From Candidatus Zixiibacteriota bacterium (GTDB lineage: Bacteria > SM23-81): a stretch of DNA of 10,359 nucleotides. The notes below the pieces were generated by a model that was given only the letters and a program-made list of their open reading frames with translations, was not told the DNA's origin and ran no database searches. The translations under genes and the position numbers were made by a program. The DNA lies in assembly GCA_030628225.1 (NCBI GenBank), contig DAOVRJ010000071.1, forward strand, positions 1 through 10,359, written 5' to 3'. This document shows, piece after piece, positions 5,869 to 10,359 of this stretch. Numbering within the stretch: the stretch's first letter is position 1; each line of letters begins with the position of its first letter.

Positions 5869-6744
5869 CTAAAAAACGGGGGAGAAAAACACTTTTAATC
5901 TGCATGCTAAAAGCCTGATGGGCAGAGAGAAAAGAAGCCCCAGGCCCAACATCCAGGAAAATACATAATCCAACGGTTTACTCCTGTATTTCTTGAAATA
6001 CCGGTAACAATCCCGGTGCGAAGCCACGAGCATCCTCGCCCGAGCCCGACCAATACTGGAACCCGCGGCGTGAACCACCTGGGTTGTGGGGAAAAAGATG
6101 ATTTCCCAACCGGCATCTTTCAAACGCCGGCAGAGATCAACATCGCTGAAAAACATCTCCAATTGATCATCGAGAGCTGTGATCTCCTCCAGGGCAGATC
6201 TCCTCAGGAGAAGACAGGCACCCATGGGTTGATCCACGGGGCGAAGTTGTCGGTGATCGAAATAACTCATTCGCCATCCTCCGAAAATGCGACTTCGGGG
6301 GAAAAGCATCCTTAGGCCAGTAAACTCCCACAGCATCAAGCGGTAAGTTGGAAACTGACGACACGAGGGCTGAATCTGTCCATCGGGGAAAAGCAACTGT
6401 GGTCCCAGGGCACCTACTTGAGGATGAGCCTCCATGTATTGGACCATCTCAGCCAGAGCTTCTGGCTTCATCACAGTATGTGGGCAAAGCAGAAGAATGT
6501 ATCGACCAGTGCATTTCGCTATACCAAGATTGCAGGCTCTGGTGAAACCCAGGTTCTTCTCGTTTGGGATCACTCTCACGATGGGGAAATTCCTGGCTAT
6601 GATCTCTCGGGTCTCATCCATCGAGGCGTTGTCCACCACGATGACCTCCAGGGACAGAGTGCTCTCCTGTTCCTGAAGAGAAACTAAACAGGCCTCTATA
6701 TGCTCCTGGCTATTCCAGGTGATGATGACCACAGACAGGCTCAT
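5869..6744 (-). CDS. Family 2 glycosyltransferase (rhamnosyltransferase-like) with altered NPD motif
   Basis: This 291-residue protein resembles the WbbL/rhamnosyltransferase branch of GT2. It has SVVIITWNS (4-12), VVDNASMDET (36-45), NLGFTRACN (64-72), GPQLLFPDG (114-122), a MGACLLLRR helix (174-182), FFSDVDLCRRLKDAGW (198-213) with D201 and D203, and HAAGSS (225-230). In this family the segment after the second strand normally reads LLLNPDT, with the Asp helping to bind the metal-nucleotide. Here it reads LLLCPHT (residues 84-90), so Asp is replaced by His and Asn by Cys, while flanking sequence is normal. Activity may be altered or lost. The C-terminus (about 259-286) is hydrophobic and basic, suggesting membrane association. 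The ATG overlaps the stop of the preceding transferase (ATGA). It is the last gene of the polysaccharide operon. Donor and acceptor are unknown. Confidence 0.88.
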   Translation of the reverse strand: MSLSVVIITWNSQEHIEACLVSLQEQESTLSLEVIVVDNASMDETREIIARNFPIVRVIPNEKNLGFTRACNLGIAKCTGRYILLLCPHTVMKPEALAEMVQYMEAHPQVGALGPQLLFPDGQIQPSCRQFPTYRLMLWEFTGLRMLFPRSRIFGGWRMSYFDHRQLRPVDQPMGACLLLRRSALEEITALDDQLEMFFSDVDLCRRLKDAGWEIIFFPTTQVVHAAGSSIGRARARMLVASHRDCYRYFKKYRSKPLDYVFSWMLGLGLLFSLPIRLLACRLKVFFSPVF

Positions 6745-7748
6745 AATTCACCACTGCTGGCGGGAACAGACCCCTCGCTCTGACCGCCGATTTCATCCAG
6801 ACCTCGGCCCTGTTTCCGCCATGACCTCCTGAGTCCTTTCAGGTAATGAAAGACGATGAGATAGTCAAACAGAATTGCGGGCACGTAAAGAGGGTTAAAA
6901 AACCTGACCAGCAAGACAACAAACGCTCCCAGGGGTCCGCACAATGCCAGACGGAATAGAGCTTTCTTAGCAGTCATGGAGAAGGGCTCGGAGAATAGAG
7001 CCACCGGCTCCAGCAAATGAGCTTTGACCAGCCTTTTGAGCTCTGGATGCTTGTGCAGTATGATGGGCAAAGAACATTCCCCGTAGGTCACCATAACTCT
7101 GCAGAGCTCGGGGACATCTCGGTAGTCCATGCGATGTGTGCACGCCCTGGACGCATAGACGAACCTGGCCCCGGCCTTGTCCAGTCTATAGCCCAGCTCT
7201 AAATCCTCGCCGCCGAACTTGCGAAATCGCTCATCGAAAAGGTTTACCTCTATCAGAAAATCCCGCTCCACAGATACGTTGTTAGTGATGAAATAGCGAA
7301 AGGGAATGGGACGGCCGGGCTTCAGCTTGTGAACCCCCCTGGAATCGAGATAACGAACCAGCGCCGTGGACCGCACCCCCGGGGCTCGGCGAACATTCCC
7401 CAGCACGACCATTTTATGTCCCTCTGAGTGCCCTCGCATATGGGCCATCAGCAATTCCGGTGCCGCCTCCATGTCATCGTCTAAAAAAACCACCACCCTC
7501 CCCCGGGCCTGGCGCACACCCGTGTTCCGGGCCGCGGCTCGACCCTGGTTGCTCTGGTGACAAAGCACGCGAAGCTCAAGATCGAGGTTTGCCGCGGAGA
7601 GAAAGGACGCCGTCTCATCTTCCGATCCGTCGTCCACCACCACAACCTCGAAAGACTCTCTGGGATAATCCAGGGCCTCAAGGGATCCCAAGGTGGCCTT
7701 CAATTGGGACAGTTTGTTGTATGTGGGAATGACGATGCTGGCATCCAT
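6741..7748 (-). CDS. Family 2 glycosyltransferase (GT-A) with C-terminal membrane segments
   Basis: This 335-residue protein is a GT2 enzyme. MDASIVIPTYN is the typical first strand, followed by VVVVDDGSEDE (35-45), the metal-binding LDDD (89-92), and the catalytic-region GGEDLELGYR (179-188). These residues look complete, so an active inverting transferase is expected. Beyond residue 260 come hydrophobic stretches (about 264-282 and 287-303) that would anchor it to the membrane, then a basic, polar tail. I chose the ATG at 7748 because the GT2 fold begins there and it lies 17 bases after the preceding stop. The frame is open further up to a TTG at 7805, but that would add a polar leader, overlap the upstream gene by 40 bases and has no ribosome site. 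No strong Shine-Dalgarno precedes 7748 either. Its TGA overlaps the next ATG as ATGA. Substrate unknown. Confidence 0.88.
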   Translation of the reverse strand: MDASIVIPTYNKLSQLKATLGSLEALDYPRESFEVVVVDDGSEDETASFLSAANLDLELRVLCHQSNQGRAAARNTGVRQARGRVVVFLDDDMEAAPELLMAHMRGHSEGHKMVVLGNVRRAPGVRSTALVRYLDSRGVHKLKPGRPIPFRYFITNNVSVERDFLIEVNLFDERFRKFGGEDLELGYRLDKAGARFVYASRACTHRMDYRDVPELCRVMVTYGECSLPIILHKHPELKRLVKAHLLEPVALFSEPFSMTAKKALFRLALCGPLGAFVVLLVRFFNPLYVPAILFDYLIVFHYLKGLRRSWRKQGRGLDEIGGQSEGSVPASSGEL

Positions 7749-7765
7749 GGTCCGTGTCCGTCCCC

Positions 7766-8881
7766 TCAGGGAATCGACTTCTCCCCCGCTCTTTCCTCCA
7801 GCCAACCCAGCCGACGATAATACCCGTATAGTTCTTTGATGACCACCTTGATATTATGGCGTCGCTCCACCCACTTTCGACCCTCTCTTCCCTTTTCCTC
7901 TCTCAACTCCGGGTCATGGATAAGCTGGACAAGCCGGTCCTTCAAGTTTTGGCCATCCACGTTGATGAAAGGGTGATCAGGAAGAAATTCCTCATACTGG
8001 GGAACCATGTTGGTGCAGGTGGGAATACCCATAGACAGCGATTCCAGGGAGTTCATCCCGTATCCCCATCCACCCAGGTTGGAGATCTGATCGACGAAGA
8101 TGTCGCAGTTGCGTTTTAAGCGCAGCGCCTCCTGATGCGTCCTGTTCTCGATAAGCACAAGCTCAATTCCATGCTCCTCCTCCAGCTCCCGACAGACCTG
8201 GATGATCGTGTCTGAACCCTTGAAATAGCGATTGGTGGGAGCATGGCCGATCCTCCGAACTTTGCCCTGATGCTTCCGGGGGACGAACTGGGAGGTGTCG
8301 ATGGGCAGGAAGAGATAATTCATCCGCGGGTGCATGGACATGAGATCTAGCTCACAGGTGAGATTGAGATCGCTGATGGCGTCGATTTGGGAGATCACGC
8401 CCCGCTGTCTCAGGTCAGTTCCGTGGTAGCTGCAGACGATCTTCTTGCCCATGGCCTTGAGCCGTCTGATGATTCGCCCATCACGGAAAAAACCCAGCCC
8501 GCTTTCCAGATGGTAGATATCGAAGTCCAAGAGGTGATATCTCTCGATGGCCCGGTATATTTTAGGTGTCCAGATGGCATCTCGAGCCGGGAAGAATAAT
8601 CTCTCCGCCAAATTGGCCGGTCTCCACGTCGGCGGACAACCGACCAGAGGCGTATAAGCTCCCTGTTCTCCGTGTGTTTGATAGGTCAACCGACGAAGGG
8701 CCAACAGGCGCGGCTTGGGTCCCACCAACGGCAGGTCCAGACAGATGTCCTCAGAATACCCACTTCGCGACCTGAATAAAGTGACCAGCCGGCTCTCATT
8801 GCCCATTTGCTCATGGGCTCGAATAAAAAGTCCCAAGGCTCCCGTATAGTGTTCCGGAGCCAGGTACAAGATCTTCAACAT
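7766..8881 (-). CDS. GT4-like glycosyltransferase with GWGYG motif
   Basis: This 371-residue protein is a GT-B type glycosyltransferase. Supporting marks are a short N-terminal strand MLKILYLAPE, an acceptor-domain core with YHLESG (123-128) and YHGTDLR (152-158), and a donor-domain part with IGHAPTNRYFKGSD (211-224). The key C-terminal stretch is residues 259-287, with DIFVDQ followed by GGWGYGMNSLESLSMGIP. E280 matches the second glutamate of the EX7E motif, while the first position is W272 rather than Glu. From memory, some bacterial GT4 subfamilies have a similar 'vDQ...GWyG...lEaMa.GkP' pattern, so this may be subfamily character rather than damage. The start ATG at 8881 lies inside the end of the upstream glycosyltransferase (7-base overlap). 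The next gene begins 17 bases after its stop. The donor sugar is unknown. Confidence 0.82.
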   Translation of the reverse strand: MLKILYLAPEHYTGALGLFIRAHEQMGNESRLVTLFRSRSGYSEDICLDLPLVGPKPRLLALRRLTYQTHGEQGAYTPLVGCPPTWRPANLAERLFFPARDAIWTPKIYRAIERYHLLDFDIYHLESGLGFFRDGRIIRRLKAMGKKIVCSYHGTDLRQRGVISQIDAISDLNLTCELDLMSMHPRMNYLFLPIDTSQFVPRKHQGKVRRIGHAPTNRYFKGSDTIIQVCRELEEEHGIELVLIENRTHQEALRLKRNCDIFVDQISNLGGWGYGMNSLESLSMGIPTCTNMVPQYEEFLPDHPFINVDGQNLKDRLVQLIHDPELREEKGREGRKWVERRHNIKVVIKELYGYYRRLGWLEERAGEKSIP

Positions 8882-10029
8882 GGGTCTTCTTGCAACTCCC
8901 TATACTGAGTTATCAGCCGGGTCTCCATTTGAGACCAGTTATACTTCTGTTCAATGGCCTTCATGCCTCGCCGGCCCATGGCTTGCGCCTCCTGCGGGTG
9001 TTGTAGAAGATAGCAAACAGCCCGGGCGATATCCTCTACATCCGTCGGATCAACCAGCAGACCGCAAAAAGATCCTTCGACAATACTCGCCATGGCAGGC
9101 AGCTTGCTGCCCACAACGGGCACCCCGCAGGCCATGTATTCGAACAGCTTAACGGGCAGGCTCTCTCTGAAAACTGAGAGGAGCGGGAGAATGACCAGAC
9201 CAACCTGGCTAAGGGCGATGTAATCCGGCACCTGCTGGTGGGGAACGGGCTCCAGAAGCTCCACAAGGTCGCTAACCTGCTCGTCGCGAATCAACCTTAA
9301 CAGCTCAGCCCGGTACGAGTCCCCGAAAATGGGACCTAGCAGAATCAACTTGAGGCCTTGGATCTTCCGGGAGGCAAGCTTAGCAGTCCTGATGAGCATG
9401 GGGATGTCGCGCGCGCTGCCTATCTGCCCATGATACATGATAATCTGGCTTGACCCGTATTTTCGCCTTAAAGCCAGAGGAGGAGCCTGGTCTCCGGCAA
9501 ACATATTGATCCGGGGGTAGTTATAAATAGCAACAACTCGCCTGGCGATCTTTGCATATCGAGAGACGAGAAGATCGCTGGCCACAAAAACGGCATCGGC
9601 AACCCGAACCAGCAATAACTCGACCAGGGAAAAAACGGCTGCCAGAAGAGCCGACACCGCTCGTGGCCGGCGGGAGAAATCCCTGATCATCTCCGGAAGG
9701 TGCTCGTGGATATCGTAAATGATCCTGACGCGATAGAGAGCCTTTAAAAACAGTCCCAGGAACAATAGCTGTGGTTCGTGCAGATGATAGAAATGAGCCC
9801 GCTCTCCTCTGGCCGCAAGCCACACTCTCCACATAGTTAAGATGGAGAAACGGGCTCCTTCCACCACCAGCACCTTAATTCCCTCCACCTGGCAGATCTT
9901 CCCGGAACCAACGGCCAGAACGGTCACCTGTTTGTATGCCTTTTTGAGGGACAATGCCTCTTTGAAGTATATGCGATCATCCAGGGGATCATGTCCCCAG
10001 GTCACCATACAGACCTTCTTGTTCACCAT
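8875..10029 (-). CDS. GT4-family glycosyltransferase (GT-B fold)
   Basis: This 384-residue protein has the two-domain layout of GT4 retaining glycosyltransferases. The N-terminal domain starts with a Rossmann strand (VCMVTWGHDPLDDRIYF, residues 6-22), a form common in enzymes that build surface polysaccharide, and continues with HLHEP (82-86) and YDIHEH (105-110). The C-terminal nucleotide-sugar domain opens near YHGQIG (199-204) and contains LLGP (230-233). Its EX7E motif is intact: E289 and E297 lie in the stretch RESLPVKLFEYMACGVPVV. It would transfer a sugar from an NDP-sugar to a lipid-linked acceptor at the cytoplasmic membrane; donor and linkage cannot be read from sequence. The ATG at 10029 follows the flippase stop by 13 bases. 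Its TGA overlaps the start of the next glycosyltransferase by 7 bases (ATGTTGA), which points to translational coupling. Confidence 0.9.
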   Translation of the reverse strand: MVNKKVCMVTWGHDPLDDRIYFKEALSLKKAYKQVTVLAVGSGKICQVEGIKVLVVEGARFSILTMWRVWLAARGERAHFYHLHEPQLLFLGLFLKALYRVRIIYDIHEHLPEMIRDFSRRPRAVSALLAAVFSLVELLLVRVADAVFVASDLLVSRYAKIARRVVAIYNYPRINMFAGDQAPPLALRRKYGSSQIIMYHGQIGSARDIPMLIRTAKLASRKIQGLKLILLGPIFGDSYRAELLRLIRDEQVSDLVELLEPVPHQQVPDYIALSQVGLVILPLLSVFRESLPVKLFEYMACGVPVVGSKLPAMASIVEGSFCGLLVDPTDVEDIARAVCYLLQHPQEAQAMGRRGMKAIEQKYNWSQMETRLITQYRELQEDPC

Positions 10030-10042
10030 GGCCTCGACCGCC

Positions 10043-10359
10043 TCAGCTCAGGCCCAAAACACCGCGCAGACGGTTCCACTCGGCGCGGGTGAAAAACCTC
10101 ATCAAGGTTAAACCCAAGGGGTAACCCACCAACAACAACAGTACTCTCAGAGAAAGGGACTGGCCAAACCACTTCCAGGCCCCAAATACCAGCGCGGAGA
10201 CAAAGACTATTTTGGCCAGACGCCCCAGCTGGTAGCGAACAGGGTAGAACCTCTGCACCGTCATATAAAGAGCCAAAACCATGGCCAGATAGCCGAAAAG
10301 AGTTGCCCAGGCCGCCCCCATCATCCCCCAACGGGGAATCAACAAACAGTTGAGCAAAA
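10043..10359 (-). CDS. Polysaccharide flippase (Wzx/MATE-like), C-terminal part, 5' end outside window
   Basis: This is the C-terminal part, about 105 residues, of an integral membrane protein. The frame stays open to the right edge, so the true start lies outside; the first TTG-like codon at 10357 is probably an internal leucine. The visible stretch LIPRWGMMGAAWATL closely matches the repeated 'N-x-x-L-I-P-x-x-G-x-x-G-A-A-x-A-T' signature of polysaccharide exporters (Wzx/RfbX, MOP superfamily). It is followed by hydrophobic segments (near GYLAMVLALYMTV, IVFVSALVFGAW and LRVLLLLVGYPLGL) and a basic tail. Such proteins flip undecaprenyl-linked sugar units from the cytoplasmic to the outer face of the inner membrane. 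The next gene starts 13 bases after its TGA, so it belongs to the glycosyltransferase operon. Family assignment is firm; the glycan type (O-antigen, capsule, exopolysaccharide) cannot be told. Confidence 0.82.
   Translation of the reverse strand, partial: LLNCLLIPRWGMMGAAWATLFGYLAMVLALYMTVQRFYPVRYQLGRLAKIVFVSALVFGAWKWFGQSLSLRVLLLLVGYPLGLTLMRFFTRAEWNRLRGVLGLS

Noticed and set aside
7749-7805. Longer start (TTG at 7805) for the 335-residue GT2
   Set aside because: It would add a polar leader before the canonical first strand, overlap the upstream gene by 40 bases and has no ribosome site.
8040-8110. Defective EX7E motif in the 371-residue glycosyltransferase
   Set aside because: The first Glu is Trp272, but the pattern DQ...GWGYG...LE looks like that of a GT4 subfamily, so I treat it as subfamily character and not as an inactive enzyme.
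1-10359. Mobile element, CRISPR array, defence system or tRNA gene
   Set aside because: No transposase, integrase, regularly spaced long repeats, or tRNA-like fold was seen. All long frames are explained by wall, division and polysaccharide genes.

Overview
The window is a bacterial chromosome segment in which every supported gene lies on the minus strand, so it reads from right to left. It holds the start of a dcw (division and cell wall) cluster, mraZ-rsmH-ftsL-ftsI-murE, directly behind the end of a surface-polysaccharide operon. No mobile element, tRNA, rRNA or CRISPR array was seen. The organism cannot be named from sequence alone. MurE carries the DNPR signature of meso-diaminopimelate enzymes, and the division transpeptidase carries two C-terminal PASTA domains. 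The neighbouring flippase and glycosyltransferases fit an organism with an exported polysaccharide (capsule, O-antigen or exopolysaccharide). A Gram-negative-type, non-proteobacterial lineage is a reasonable guess, but only a guess.

Right part (10359 down to 5869): the C-terminal end of a Wzx-like flippase, two GT-B glycosyltransferases of GT4 type, and two GT-A glycosyltransferases of family 2. They are packed with gaps of 13 and 17 bases and overlaps of 7 and 4 bases, so they form one operon. Together they would add sugars to a lipid-linked glycan that the flippase moves across the membrane. The last one has lost the usual Asp of its NPD-like motif.

Middle (5868 down to 5694): the only real intergenic region. 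It contains an AT-rich UP-like tract, a near-consensus sigma70 promoter (TTGACA, 17 bases, TACTAT) and three TGGGN boxes at exact 10-base spacing over the predicted transcription start. This is the classic MraZ operator. No intrinsic terminator separates the two operons.

Left part (5693 down to 1): mraZ, rsmH, ftsL, a PASTA-type ftsI with a TTG start, and murE. Two junctions (rsmH-ftsL and ftsI-murE) are ATGA overlaps. The MraZ repressor would control the whole group. RsmH methylates 16S rRNA, FtsL and FtsI act at the septum, and MurE adds the third amino acid of the peptidoglycan peptide. After murE, one reading frame runs off the left edge. Position suggests murF, but the sequence does not prove it.

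This is largely a well-known arrangement. The items most worth a second look are the complete MraZ operator/promoter, the altered glycosyltransferase motif, the cysteine-rich FtsI, and the unidentified frame after murE.
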